From Lunularia cruciata (lineage: Eukaryota > Streptophyta > Marchantiopsida > Lunulariales > Lunulariaceae): a stretch of DNA of 64,000 bases. The notes under the pieces were generated by a model. The model worked only from the letters and a program-made list of their open reading frames with translations. It was not told where the DNA came from and did not search any database. Numbering within the stretch: position 1 is the stretch's first letter; every line of letters starts with the position of its first letter. Position numbers and translations under genes: made by a program. The stretch lies in contig OX419756.1 of the NCBI GenBank assembly GCA_948567375.1, positions 4,531,001 through 4,595,000 on the forward strand, written 5' to 3'. Shown here piece by piece: positions 1 through 12,103 of this stretch.

Positions 1-585
1 TGTCCAAGTATAGATGAAATATATCATTCATCAAACTCATGAAAGTGGTTGGAGCGTTGGTGAGGCCGAACAGAGTCACCAAGTACTCAAAGTGACCATA
101 CCTTGTTCAAAAGGTCATTTTGTGTATGTCTTCCTCCACAATCTTGGTTTGGTTGTAATTGCTTTAGAAATCAAGTTTGGTGAAGTGCCTTGCCCCATTG
201 AGTTGATAAAAGAATCATCCATGCAAGGTAATGGGTATTTTTTCTTCACCATATGTTGATTCAATCCCCCATAGTCAATGGACATGCGCATTTTTCAGTC
301 CTTCTTCTTCACAAATAATATAGGAGCCCCATATGGTGATATGTTGGGTTGGATAATCCCTTTTGTAACATATCCTCAATTTGAGCCTTACACTCCTCCA
401 ACTCATGAGGTGATAGTTGATATAAGGCCTTACAAGGCAGTCTCTTCCTAGGAACTATCTCAAATTTATTATATATTTTCCTTTTTGATGGTAAACTTGT
501 GGGTAATTCATCCAAAAAGACATCTTGAAACTCATTGACCACATCTTTCAATTTCTCAAGAACTTTTTCCATTGTGTTAGGCACT
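1..585 (-). pseudogene. Chromovirus family A (element E1) reverse transcriptase fragment
   Basis: The minus strand encodes the N-terminal part of a Ty3/gypsy reverse transcriptase, with the family signatures YQLSPHELEECKAQIEDML and, further on, KKYPLPCMDD. It is the 3' continuation of the element whose protease, gag and 5' LTR lie at 7,895-10,862; the two parts were separated by insertion of element E2 at 586-7,889. The frame is broken by stops and shifts, and the gene leaves the window at base 1. The matching right-arm sequence is at about 37,146-37,596. An inactive fossil. Confidence 0.8.
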
Positions 586-1321
586 TATAATATTCAAAGG
601 ATAGTAAAACACAATAGAGAAAATATGAATTCCACACTCAAACTCCGATGCCCCAAGGGAGCACCTTCTCTTTATTATGTAGTCAAAGAGGATCTCCAAG
701 GAAGCTCCACCAATCGGATTAGGTACATAGATAAGTGACCTACCAGCAAGCTCCACCCTTAGATTACTTGCTTGGATGGGTGACATGTTGGTCCCGGTCC
801 CATGTGGTTGGTCAAACCGGCTTTGATAGGAGGGAATCTTCTTGTAGAATCTCAAAATCACATGGGTAAGGTATTGTTGGAAAACTCTTGGCAAGACAAA
901 CCAAGGGGGAGGAAGGCCAGCCTTTCCTCCATTGGGGAGGGGCGGACAAAAATGTTGACATTTTTGATGTCTAATTCACTTATTTAAGCCTCCAAAATTG
1001 CCTTTAAAGTTTTTAGGCCTATTTTGGCTTCTTACCTATTAGTAGAAGTGCTCTTTTGGTGATACATCTATTTGATCTACTTTCTCCATCCTATATAAAA
1101 TCCTTCTAGATGTCAACACTCCAAATTTCACCTCTAGATCATATGCCTAGCTATTGATTCTAAAGTTTCCAAGCATGTTTTGGTTTTTTGGCCTATTAGT
1201 AGAAATACTCTTTTGGTGATACATTTGTCTGATTTACTTAGTCCATCATGTATAACATCCTTCAAGATGTTACCAAACTAAATTTCATCTCTAGATCATC
1301 TATCTAGCTATTGGTATTGCA
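586..1321 (-). repeat. 3' LTR of E2 (family A)
   Basis: This 736-bp repeat matches 7,139-7,889 along its length. Its outer end reads TATAATATTC instead of TGTAATATTC and its inner end is ...GTATTGCA instead of ...GTATTACA, so both termini have changed. On the minus strand, a purine tract (AAAAGGAGAGATG) sits just before the LTR and fits a polypurine tract. Confidence 0.85.
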
Positions 1322-1324
1322 AAC

Positions 1325-1721
1325 ATCTCTCCTTTTAAGATTGCAATGTCCTCGTTGTGAAGTTGTTGCTCAAAAGATTTCACTAACACCGGTACGTGTG
1401 TCACGTTGGCCGTTGGCTCCCATGTTGCCTCATACAAGGGGTACTCTTTCCAATGTACCAAGTATTCTACACGCAGATAGCGAGTACCCTAGATGCACTT
1501 TTGGAGAATACATTTGACTTCATACTCCTCTATGTCATCAATGATTGATGGACAAGGTCAAATTTCCTACAAGAAGGGAAAATTTTCTAGTTGGGGTGCA
1601 TATTTGCATAATAAGGAGATGTGGAATATTGGATAAATCTTCATGTGATCTGGGAGTTTGAGGTGGTAGGCTATTGTGCCAATTTGACAAAGTATGGAAA
1701 AAGGTCCAATAAAACATGGTC
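1325..1721 (-). pseudogene. E2 integrase C-terminus and chromodomain
   Basis: On the minus strand a conserved stretch resembling the end of chromovirus integrases (IYPIFHISLL) is followed by a chromodomain: EEYEVK near its start, then EYLVHWKEYP and ATWEP, the aromatic and WKxYP/TWEP core of the fold. This places family A in the chromovirus clade. In known chromoviruses the domain targets integration to marked chromatin. One in-frame stop lies between the first and second blocks. The family C LTR at 1,722-2,412 separates this segment from the rest of the integrase. Confidence 0.8.
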
Positions 1722-2412
1722 TATGAGCCGGCTTGTCTCTCACTCAAGATAAAACTCTAATAGCTATTATGGTAGTGCACCATGGACTCAGAAGGCAAAG
1801 AACCCTAACTCCATCATACTACTCTAAGGCTAACACTCAAAGACTCAAGATATTGCTCACTAGAGAACTCACGGAGAGAGAGATAGTTGCAAATGAAAGA
1901 ATGATGAGTACCTCCTCATCCCTTGTTTATATACTTGTGAAATAATTATGCACCAAAGTTACTAATTACTTGAGTAACTCAAGTTACTAGGCTAAACGTC
2001 AAATAAAGTCAAAAAGCTAAAGTAATATCCATACTCATAGGAATATTCTCCTAAGCATGTGATCTTATCTTGACCCAACCACTAAGTCAAGGATTCCTTC
2101 ACATTGGCTATCCTTGAACTATTGAAGAATCTAAACCAAAAAGGCTTGTGGGCCCAAGAGTTCTCAACTCTTTCCTCAAAGCCAAACACCTAAGAATAAT
2201 ACCATGTCAACACACTAGAATCTAAAATAGTGGTGCTCATCCTTTCTACTTCCTCTAAAGTAAGATCCCCTCTATCTTAGCTATGACTAACTTTAGCTAA
2301 TCATGACTAATGTAGAACCATCCTTTATCTCTATATAAATAACATCTCTTACATATTTGTTATACCAAGCTAAATATCACAATACCACACACATGCATAG
2401 ATGGGTGTTATA
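1722..2412 (-). repeat. Solo LTR of family C inside E2
   Basis: This 691-bp sequence is the reverse complement of 35,735-36,426 over its whole length, with shorter relatives at 19,477-19,916 and 31,126-31,571. Ends are TATGAGCCGG and GGGTGTTATA (canonical TGTGAGCC...GTTACA, mutated). GGTC(T) occurs on both sides (about 1,718-1,722 and 2,413-2,417), consistent with a target duplication. No internal region is present, so it is a solo LTR left by recombination. Confidence 0.75.
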
Positions 2413-2419
2413 GGTCTAA

Positions 2420-3360
2420 GCTTGCAAGGGCCAACTACTATGAGGTTGGTTGTTGATAACCAGACTTGATCTCCCATATCAAACTCCAAGTGTCGATGAT
2501 GTGCATTTGCTTATTGTTTCTATTGATTTTGAGCAATCTGCAACTTGTTTTTGGTGCTCTCTACTCCTTGTTGGATTCTGGAAACAAAAGTGTTTACAAC
2601 CTCCAACTTGCTATCCACCAAGTGGATCTTCATCAAGATTGAGGGTATGAAAGGATGTTCTTATACATTAGGAAGAATGGTGTGACTTGTATGGATGCAT
2701 TCATTGAATTGTTGTACGCAAACTCCACTAGTGGAAGTAAGGTGTACCACCTTTCTTGCTCTTCTAGAGTGAAGCCCCTAAGCATGTCCTCAATAGTATG
2801 ATTAGCCCACTCTGTTTGACCATCAATCTATGGATGGTAGGTTGTGGAAATGGCCAATTTGGTTTTGAAGAGACCAAAGAGTGTTCTCCAAAACAAACCG
2901 GTGAATTGAGTGTCCCTATCAATGATGAGCACCTAAGATAGACCATGGTGAGAAAACATGGCATCTAAGTACAATTGAGCTAATTGGGGAGCCATGACAT
3001 CCTTGGTGGTAAGATGCACATGGATCATTTTGCTAAGCTGATCAACAAAGACAACAATGGAGTCAAATCATGAGGTGGTCTTGGGCAACTTGCAAACCAC
3101 ATCCATCCTTACCTTTTCCCAATAGTGTGTAGGAGTAGGAAGAGGTTGAAGGAGTCTTGTGGGAGCTTCATTAGATGCTTTATTTTGTTGGCAAAGGAGG
3201 CAGCTTTGAACATAATCCATCACATCATTGCTCATCTTGGGCCAATGATAATTGCATTTGGCTGCATCTAAGGTTTTGTCCACTCCAAGGTGAACGACAA
3301 TGGTAGAATCATGACATTTTGCTAGGATGGTGGTCCTTAGGTCCTTGTTATCCAAGATCC
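2420..3360 (-). pseudogene. E2 integrase (zinc-binding part and core)
   Basis: The minus strand shows the N-terminal zinc-binding region of a retroviral-type integrase (HLGVDKTLDAAKCNYHWPKM then CLLCQQNK at 3,068-3,355) followed by core fragments at 2,764-2,964. Downstream sequence to about 2,420 resembles the region before the chromodomain. Stops and frameshifts split it into at least four pieces, so no active enzyme is encoded. Confidence 0.75.
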
Positions 3361-5031
3361 ATAACCTGCTATCCTAAAACATGAGTCCTTGAATACTAGT
3401 GACACCTTTGGATGATTGAGCTCCAACAATCTGTGGGTCCATTTTTGTAGCAGTAAGCATCCTTGGCCAGAATTCAGGGCTCATCTTTACCTCTACCACC
3501 AGATTTTTTACCAAGCATTTGGGTGAATATATTTGGGAGTTGCTTCTTGCCTTCCACATATGTGATTGTCATGTTGAATTGTTGTCTCCACTTTGCCCAT
3601 TGAATCTATCAACGAGAGAAATCTTTTTGTGTCTTGAGGTAGACTAGAGGTTTGTGATCTGTCTCCACTACAAATGCTTTCTTGCCAAGATAGTGCTTCC
3701 AATGCTTGGTTGTAAGAACAATGGCCAACTCTTCTTGTTTGGTGGTGTGATAGTTGCATTCTGATGGTAACAACTTCCAAGAGAAATATGCAACTGGGTG
3801 CCATCCGTTAGACCACTCTTGTTGTAGGATTGCTCCTATTGCTACTCTTGATGCATCCATAACCAACTTGATTGGACGTTTAGGTCATACCATGTCAAGA
3901 TTGGTGCATGTAGTAATGCGTCTTTCAATTCCTTAAAGGCCAATTCTTGTATGGTTCCCCAAATCCACTTTTCTCCTTGCTGAGCAATATCGTTAGAGGT
4001 TGTGCCACCTTGGAGAAGTCCTTGACAAATTGATGATAGAACCTAGTCAACCCCAAGAAGCTCTTGAGTTGAGTTTGATCCTCTAAAGTGCACCATTTTT
4101 AAATGGCCTTTATTTTATTCATTAACACTTGGATACATGTTTTACTTCTATGCCCTAATTAGTCTACTTCAGACTTGCCAAACTCACACTTTGAGATTTT
4201 GGCATACAATTGATTCTATCATAGAATTTAGAAGACTTCTTGCAAATGTTGCTTGTGTTCAATCATCATCCTACTGTAGACAAGAATGTCATATGGGAAA
4301 ATGGCAATAGATTTATCCAAGTATGGACAAAATATGTCATTCATCAAACTCATGAAAGTGGCGGGTGTGTTGGTGGGGCCAAACAACATCACCAAGTACT
4401 CAAAGTGACCATACCTTGTTCAAAAGGTAGTTTTATGAATGTCTTCTTCTACAATTTGAATTTGGTTGTATCCACTTTGCAGATGAAGCTTGGTGAAGTA
4501 TTTTGCCCTGAGTTGATCAAACAAGTTGTCCATGCAAGGTAAGGGGTATTTGTTCTTCACTATCTATTGATTTAGGCCTCAATAGTCAATGCACATGCGC
4601 ATTATACCATCCTTTTTCTTTACAAACAAGACAAGAGCCCCATATGATGATACGCTAGGGTGGATAAATCCTTTTTGCAACATATCTTCAATTTGAGCCT
4701 TACACTCCTCCAACTCATGAGGTGATAGATGGTATGGGGCCTTACAAGGAGGTGTCTTCCCAAGAATTATCTCAATTTTATGGTCTACTCTCCTTTTTGG
4801 TGGTAATCCTAATGGAAGGTCATCCGAGAAGACATCTTGGAACACATTAACCACATCTTTCAATTTCTTAGGAACTTGTCCGTCAAGTTGCACACTTTGG
4901 AATTCTCTTATTAGACCCATGAAACATCTATCTATATTCCAGATAGCTATTTTCCCTATGACATAAAAAGGTACTTCTTGCTTGTGTGTGATATCTTTAA
5001 CTCCAATGATCTTCCATTGGTGAGTTCTCAC
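3361..5031 (-). pseudogene. E2 reverse transcriptase and RNase H
   Basis: Minus strand. The 150-codon open stretch 4,579-5,031 holds the RT N-terminus (APYHLSPHELEECKAQIEDM, FVKKKDG). Further on are FTKL and [11 protein letters not shown], and the catalytic box reads FPYDILVYS, so the first of the two aspartates of the usual x-x-D-D box is lost. RNase H follows around 3,609-3,866 (MDASRVAIGAILQQEW... YFSWKLLPSECNYHTT... HYLGKKAFVVETDHKPL). Several stops and frame changes make it inactive. Confidence 0.8.
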
Positions 5032-5480
5032 TATTCTTTCTCCAATTGATCATGGGATTATAGTGATCCATCCATGGCATGCTTAAGATTACATCATAAC
5101 AAGCTAATTGTATCACTCGCCACTCAATTGCTTCTTGATATTCTCTTATAGAAAGTACTACTTTTCTAGGTAACGACTCAATACTCTTTGTCTATCCATT
5201 AGGTAACTTGACTTCTTCATTCTCATCCTTCTCTAAATCCATCCCCAATCTCAATGCAATAGAGCAATATAAGAAATTCTCTATTGCTTTAGGATCTATC
5301 AATACTCTCACTTGATTGCCTTCTAGGATTCCATTCACAATAATCAATTGTGAGTTTGCATTTTTGGATCTTTGCGCACTTTTTTGCTTCCTCCCCTTGC
5401 TTTTTGCTTCCCAATTGAGCCAATAAGGCTATGAGGTACATTTACTAGCAATCTTTGCTTTCCAAGGTGATTTTTGCATC
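5032..5480 (-). pseudogene. E2 aspartic protease
   Basis: On the minus strand VRVLIDPKAIENFLYCSIAL resembles the VLIDSGAxxNFL active-site region of gypsy proteases, but the D-S-G triad now reads D-P-K. About 70 residues later comes YDVILSMPWMDHYNPMINW, the conserved flap/C-terminal signature. A homologous stretch in E1 is at 8,117-8,340. Confidence 0.75.
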
Positions 5481-6801
5481 CTCCTCTTTAGTTTGTCTCT
5501 CTATGTTATTCAAAGATTACCTATATAGAAGCTGAGGGCCTTTAAGAAGATGTGCATGACGATTGATGGATATGTGCCCAATACAACCATAATTGTAACA
5601 ACAATGTTGTTCTCCTCAAGGTCCTTCTCCTTGTGCAACTTCCTTTATTTGTTCTTCCACTCATCCTTGTTCTCCTTGGAGTGGTTGTGCTCCTTGGTCT
5701 CAAAACCCAAGGTTGCCCAATTCCATATGAACTTTACCACCCATATGTGGCATTTCAACCCGATAATGTTAAGATGAAACTACTCCTCTACCTCCTCCAA
5801 GTGCCCCAACTATTCTCTAAGCACAAGCAATGACCTCAAATATAATACAAGGATTTTGTACCATGACTTCTTGGCAAATTTGCACCTTCAATCCTTATTT
5901 GAAATATCTAGTGCCTCTATTGGGCTCATGTCAATTATTGTGACTAGTATATCAAGAAAGGCCTCCCTATACTCTTGTATGCTATTCTTTTGCCTCAATC
6001 CCCATAGTCGGGTTTGGGCCATCTGCACAAAGTCCACAAACTAGCAATTCTTTAATAGTCCTTCTTGCATTACTATCCATGTGATCTCTCTTCTTTCTAC
6101 CAACCTTGATTGTTCCTAAGCATTGTACCATGTGAGGGCTTTATTGGTCAAGTACCCACATACAAACACACTTCAAGACTGCTTGGTGATCTCCGTTGAG
6201 AACAATCTAAAGCATTGATTCATCCTTGAATCCAATTCTCCACTACTCCCATAAAATGTTGCCCTTTATAGGGCTCAATGTTGTAGGTCTTCTTCATTCA
6301 TAGTAGCAATGTGGCTTCATTATTGACTAGGTTTGGTGCCATTGGCATGGGTACATCTCTAAGAGCTTCAATCACAAGTACCAAGTTTTGCAATGATTCT
6401 CCCTCTTGCATTGCTTGGTCATTCCTAAAGATCTATAATTGACTTTGTATTGCCTCCATGGTCATCTTGATCTCTCAAAACTTGTTCAACATCCCTTGCA
6501 TTCCTAGCATCAACTCTTGTAATTATGGATCCATGGTTCTTACGAACACTTAATCTCTACTTCCTACTTCAATTGAGAGTTAATATGATCACTTGGGAGT
6601 GTGCACAAACTATCAGACTACCATTAGAACTTCAGAGGCTATCACTTGTTGATAATATTGCTCACCAAAATTCCTAACTACAAAATCCCTAAATATCACT
6701 TTTGGTCTAACTATGTAATGAATTTCTACTTGAGTGTTAAAAGGGAGAGGATTTAGGACATTCAAATCCATCACAATAGAATATAGACTATCAAATCCCA
6801 C
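5481..6801 (-). pseudogene. E2 gag
   Basis: Minus strand. An N-terminal segment (6,613-6,801, MDLNVLNPLPFNTQVEI...) is shared with E1 at 9,697-9,879. A Gln/Glu-rich segment is followed by a retroviral-type capsid region spread over about 5,600-6,300 in several frames. I do not see a clear CCHC knuckle. Heavily stopped. Confidence 0.65.
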
Positions 6802-7127
6802 TCTATATCATAAATCACTATAGGAAGAATCACCAAGTTTGGTGAATTCATCACTATGTCCATGAACTCTGCTCTGAAATGGTACACAAGATATACTTGC
6901 ACTTGCTCTTGCTCTTGCTAGATGTACATAATCTTGATGTAAAATGGATTCAAGAATAGAAAGCAAGGTGCAAGAAATTGTCCACCAAGAGCCTCTATCC
7001 TATCATCTCTCTAAAACACTCCTAACCTATCAATTATATTGCAATTTTTGTCTCCAAAATTACTCTATCTCAATAGCTCATGTTCTTCTAAGAGGGGTGA
7101 TCCACTCTCTTGGATTGAAACACTTGC

Positions 7128-7889
7128 TATGATACCATTGTAATATTCTAAGGATAGAAAAACACAATAGAGAAAACATGAAATCCACACTCAAACTCTG
7201 ATGCCCCAAGGGAGCCACTTCTCTTTATTATATAGTCAAAGAGGATCTACTCCAAGGAAGCTCCACCATTGGATTAGGTACATAGATAGGTGACCTATCA
7301 GCAAGCTCCACCTTTAGATTACTTGCTTGGATGGGTGACATGTTGGTCTTGGTCCCATATGGTTGGTCAAATTGGCTTTGACCGGAGGAAATCTTTTAGG
7401 GAATTTTCCTTGTAGAATCTCAAAATCACATGGGTGAGGTATTGTTTGAAAGCTCTTGATGAGACAAACCAAGGGGAAGGAAGGCAAACCTTTCCTCTAA
7501 TTGAAGGAAGGGGGAGGATAAACACATATTTTTAATGTCTAATTCATCCGTTTAGGCCTCCAAAATTGCCTTTGAAGTTTTCAAGCCTATTTTGGCTTTT
7601 GCCCTATTAGTAGAAGTGCTCTTTTTGGTGATAGCTCTATCTGATCTACTTTCTCCATCCTATGTAAAATCCTTCTAGATGTCACCACCCCAAGTTTCAC
7701 CTCTAGATCATATGCTTAGCTATTGATTCTAAAGTTTCTAAGCATATTTTGGTTTTTGGTTTATTAGTAGAAGTACTCTTTTGGTAATACATCTATCTAA
7801 TCTACTTAGTCCATCATGTATAACAGCCTTCAAGATGTTACTAAAATAAATTGCATCTCTAGATCATCTATCTAGCTATTGGTATTACA
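7128..7889 (-). repeat. 5' LTR of E2 with adjacent primer-binding site
   Basis: The 751-bp LTR runs 7,139-7,889 and starts TGTAATATTC and ends ATTACA. Immediately inside it on the minus strand is ATGGTATCATAGCAAG, close to the initiator-Met tRNA primer-binding site TGGTATCAGAGC. The same arrangement occurs at E1 (10,246) and in the right arm (34,872). Confidence 0.85.
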
Positions 7890-7894
7890 ACACT

Positions 7895-9900
7895 TTGGAC
7901 TTCTCTTATTAGACCCATGAAACATCTATTTATCTTACCAATAGATGTGGTCCTTATGATATAGAGAGGCATATTGTTGCCTTTGTGATCTTTCTTTAAC
8001 CCCAAAGATCTTCTATTGAACAATTCTCACTATTTTCTTTTTCCAATCCATTGTGTGATGTAGTGCTCCATCCATGGCATGCCTAAGATTGCATCATAAA
8101 GAGCTAACTATATCACTTATAACTCAATTGCTTCTTGATACTCTCTTATAAAGAGTACTACCTTTCTACATAATGACTCAATCCTCTCTATTTGACCATT
8201 AGATAAGTCTACTTTGTCATTCTTATCCTTCTCTAGTTCCATCTCCAACCTTATTGAAATAGAGCAAGCCAAGAAATTCTCTATTATTCCAAGGTCTATC
8301 AACACTCTCATCAGATTGCCTTCTAGGACTCCATTTACAAAAATTAATTGTGCATTTGTCTTCCTCCATGAGTGTGCAAAAACCTTTACACACTCATCTT
8401 CTTCCTTCCCCGCTTTTACTCTTCTTCACCAAGCCAATAAGGCTGTAAGGTACATTTACAAGCAATCTTTTGTTTTCCAATGTGATTTCAAAGTCCTCTT
8501 TGATTCATCTCACCATGTGGTTTAGAGGTTGCTTGTATAGAGACCAAGGGTCTCTAGGATGATGAGCATATCAATTGATGGCTATGGGCCAATTTGGCCA
8601 CAATTGTAATAAAGTCATTGTTCTGCTTGAGCCACTTCTCCTTGTGGGACTCCTTCTCTCCTTTCTTTGACATGTCCCCATTTTCCTTGGAGGGGTTGTG
8701 CTCCTTAGTCTCGGAACCAAATGTTTCTTAATTCCATAGGAATTGGTCCACCAAAATGGAGTGTCTCAGCCCAATAGTTTTGCATTGGTGTTACCGCTTC
8801 ACCTCCTTCAAGCACCATTGCTATTCTTTGAGTGCAAGTAATGGCTTCAAAAATAGTGCAAGGATTTTATACCATCTCCTCTTGGTGAATCCACTCTTTT
8901 AATCCCATTTTGAAATTATCAAGCACTTTGGCTGGACTCATATTGGTTATCATAACTTGTAGATCAAGAAATGCCTCCACGTACTCTTGAATGCTATTTT
9001 TCTACTTTAAACCCCCAAAGTCTGGTTTGGGCCATTTGCATATAATACATAGGTTGGAAATTCTTGTGCAACCCTTCTTGCATGGCTATTCAAGTAACCT
9101 CTCTTTCTTCTACCAACAATGATCATTCTCAAGCATCATACTATGTGAGTGCTTTATTGGTCAAGTACCCATACGCAAACATACCTATAGAATAATCAGT
9201 GATGTCAGTTGTGAACAATAAAAATTGTAGATTCATTCTTGAAATCCAATTTCCCATACTCCCATGGAACACTATCCCTTATAAGGCTTGATGTTGCATG
9301 TCTTTTTCATTTGTAGTAACAATGTGGCTTGGTTGTTGATTGGGATCAATGTCATCAACATGAGTAACTCTCCAGGTACTTTAATCGTTGGTGCTGGTTG
9401 TTGAGATGGGCCCTCTTCTTGCATTACTTGATTGTTTTTGATGGTATATACTTGATTTTGCAATTCCTCCATGGTCATCTTGATCTCCCAAAACTTGTTT
9501 AACATCCTTACATTCCTTACATCAACTCCTACAATTGAGGATCCATGATTTCTACACACGATCAATGTTCAATTGCTACTTCCTCCTTCAATAGAAGGTT
9601 AATATGATCACTCGAGAGGAGCATGAACTATTGGGACTACCATTGGGATCTCAATGTTCAATTGCTACTTCCTCCTTCAATAGAAGGTTAATATGATCAC
9701 TCAAGAGGAGCATGAACTATTGGGACTACTATTGGGATCTCAAAGGCTATCACTTGTTGATAATATTCCTCACCAGAATTGTGGACTACAAAATCCGTAA
9801 ACATCATTTTTGGTCTAACCACATAGTAGATTTCTACTTGTGTGTAGAAAGGGTGAAGATTTGGTACATTTAGATCCATAACATCATAACAAAATGTAGA
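7895..9900 (-). pseudogene. E1 gag and protease (family A)
   Basis: The minus strand carries the older host element of E2. N-terminal gag is at 9,697-9,879 and a Gln-rich, probably coiled segment at 9,272-9,565 (FWEIKMTMEELQNQVY). Decayed capsid sequence follows to about 8,560, then protease (8,117-8,340, VRVLIDLGIIENFLACSI, with the active-site S-G lost). A tandem duplication of about 89 bp occupies 9,563-9,651 and 9,652-9,740; the matching right-arm region near 35,400-35,460 has one copy, so it arose after the arms formed. Confidence 0.75.
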
Positions 9901-10229
9901 TTGTCAAATTCCACTCTTTGTTGTATACCATCATAAGTAGAAGCATTGGGTATGGTGAATTCATCACTCTATCCATGAATTCTACTCCAAAATGATAAAT
10001 AAGAGATACTCTCATTTGCTCACATTGGATACACATAATCTTGATGTGGAATAGATTCAAGAATAGAAAAATAAGGTCAAGAAATTTTCCTCAAGGCGTC
10101 TCCATCCCATCCTCTCTCTAAGACACCCCAAGTCTAACAATTGCACTATATTTTCTCTCCTCAAAATTATTCAATTTCAATAGCTTGTGTTCTTCCAAGA
10201 GGGGTGATCCACTCTCTTGGATTAAAACA

Positions 10230-10862
10230 CTTACTATGATACTATTGTAATATTCTAAGGACAAGAAAATTCTCCAAGAGAGATACAAGAGAGAAAACAC
10301 AAGCTTCACACTCAATATCTCAAGGCCCCAAAGGACCACATTCTCTTTATTATATAGCAATGAGGATCTCTGAAAGGAAGCTCCATCCTTGGATCAAATA
10401 CATGGATTGGTGATATATTAGCAAGCTTCACCCTTAGATTAGTTACCTAGATGGGTGACATGTTGGTCCTTGTCCTATCTAATTGGTCAAATAGGTTTGA
10501 TTAGAGGGAATCTTTAGAGAATCTTCTTGTAAGAAGTTCAAAAACACATGGGTGAGGTACCATTAGAAAGCTCTTGATAAGACAAACCATGGGGAGGGGG
10601 GGAGAAAGAGAGGGGGGGGGAGGCAAGTATTTTTTTCCAAAGGGAAATGAATCTTTCTATTTTTGAGGCCTAATTCATTTGTTTAGGCCTCCAAAATTGA
10701 CTTTGAAGTTTTAAAGCTATTTTCTATTTATGTCCTATTAGTAGAAGTATTCTTTTGGTGACATCTCTATCTGATCTACCAAGCCAATAATACAAAACAT
10801 CTTTTTAGATATTACCAAGCCAATTTTCACCTTTAGATAATATGTTTAACTATTGATATTAT
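10230..10862 (-). repeat. 5' LTR of E1 (family A) with primer-binding site
   Basis: The LTR starts TGTAATATTC at 10,246 and ends near 10,862 (...TTGATATTATG). The primer-binding site just inside, on the minus strand, reads AATAGTATCATAGTAAG, a degraded Met-tRNA site. G-runs at about 10,592-10,620 are peculiar to this copy. Its partner is 34,272-34,872. Confidence 0.8.
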
Positions 10863-11279
10863 GGTGATGCTTCTATGGATACCCCAATTGTTTGTAGACT
10901 GTATGTCTTGCATGGCTCAGATATCTTAGGTACAATAGAGCAGATTTATCATATCAATTCTAATGGGGCTTAGCCTCATTTTACCTATTTTTCTCACCCT
11001 TGTATGGCTTGATGAGGTCTTCCCATCCTTCGTGTTTTCTAAGCGGTCACCCTTTTCTCTTGATTATAGTTAATGCTCCTTCTTGTGAATGTTCTCATTC
11101 AATCCATAGGAGAGCAATCACTCTAGGTGATGTTTCTTAAGACGCTCAAGTGGTATAAGATTTGTTTGAATTAAAATGAATATTTAAGCATGAAAAGTTT
11201 TTTTTCTTTTAAAATGTGATATTATTCATTATGTTGTCTTTGTACAACGTTCTTCTCAACCATATCTACGAATGCTATC
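10863..11279. repeat. Dispersed repeat D (left outer copy)
   Basis: Related sequence recurs at 19,917-20,240, about 20,240-20,460, 30,590-31,125, 34,108-34,270 and, as a short piece, 55,590-55,690. A recognisable core is GGGGCTTAGCC followed by CCCTTGTATGGCTTGATG. I cannot assign it to an element class; it may be LTR or leader sequence of an otherwise unseen element. Confidence 0.55.
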
Positions 11280-11670
11280 CCATGACCTTTGTTTGGATTA
11301 GGAGCCACTTGGGTTTCACTACCTCCATCTTTCTCTTTATTGGATCCCTCATAACCCTTCCTCTATGGTAAGTGGAATTTGGGCAATTCTTTTAGATGTG
11401 ACCTCTTCTTTCACGATTGAAACAATTTCTATCATAGAAATTTTTGGTTGGTTGGCCTCCTTTATATGGATAGTTTCTATAACTCCTAAGTCCTCTTCCC
11501 TCATTCTGATCCACCTCTCTCTTCCCATAGTTGCATGACATTGATCTTGAGATCTACAAGTTATTTTATGATAGTTTGAAGTGGATATTTTGGTAAAGGA
11601 GCAAGAACTGGAGTAACTACTACTTGTGGTGCAACCCTTACCACCAAAGTATCAAAAGTTACACCATACT
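11280..11670 (-). pseudogene. Element F gag, C-terminal part with zinc knuckle (left arm)
   Basis: The minus strand corresponds to 33,725-34,105 of the right arm, where a CCHC knuckle can be read. Here the knuckle region (about 11,395-11,440) is more decayed. The upstream half of the same gag is at 17,321-17,960; element B1 separates the halves. Confidence 0.7.
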
Positions 11671-12098
11671 TGTAACAATATGGAGTTTAGCGACATAATT
11701 AGTGAGGCTAACAAAGTAGAGAATAAGCCAAATTAGCCTAGAATATTCTAGAAGCATCTAGGAAGCTTCTTGGGAAGCTTCCCAACTAGTTAACTTGCGC
11801 TCCAAGCAGGTAGCTTCTAGAAGCCTCTAACTAGCTTAGCTTGCATGCCAAGTAGGCAGCTTCTAGAAGGAAGCTTTGTGAGAAGCTTTCTAGTTAACTT
11901 GGCTTGCATTCTAAGAAAATGGCTTAAGGAAGCTTCTTGAGAAGCTTCTCAAGGGCCTTGTATGCTACCTATAAATACCAAAGCCAAAGCTCATGCTAGG
12001 CATTCAATGTTTTCCCACATTCAAGCGTCCCAATGTGAACTTCCATTCTCCTATTTCTCTCCTTGGTTTCGGTCTTTTACATTGGTATTAGAGTAGGA
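11671..12098 (+). repeat. B1 5' LTR and primer-binding site
   Basis: The 411-bp LTR starts TGTAACAATATGG and ends GGTCTTTTACA. It is rich in AAGCTTC/GAAGCTT motifs that form many short imperfect inverted repeats. From 12,083 the sequence TGGTATTAGAGT resembles the Met-tRNA primer site TGGTATCAGAGC with changes. Confidence 0.9.
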
Positions 12099-12103
12099 AT
12101 GGG

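Larger units (their letters stand above)
586..7889 (-). mobile_element. Chromovirus family A element E2, nested in E1
   Basis: A Ty3/gypsy LTR retrotransposon on the minus strand with LTRs at 7,139-7,889 and 586-1,321. In minus-strand order it has a primer-binding site, gag, protease, RT, RNase H, integrase and chromodomain. The flanks are GCACT (581-585) and ACACT (7,890-7,894), a 5-bp target duplication with one mismatch. Joining the flanks restores a stretch that resembles E2's own internal sequence near 4,890, so E2 landed in the protease-RT region of a related copy. A family C LTR (1,722-2,412) later landed in E2. All frames contain stops. Confidence 0.85.

Noticed and set aside
3754..3936. 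Plus-strand frames over E2 and E1 (also 14..259, 4,240..4,542, 5,550..5,833)
   Set aside because: They are complements of minus-strand pol/gag coding with no independent support.
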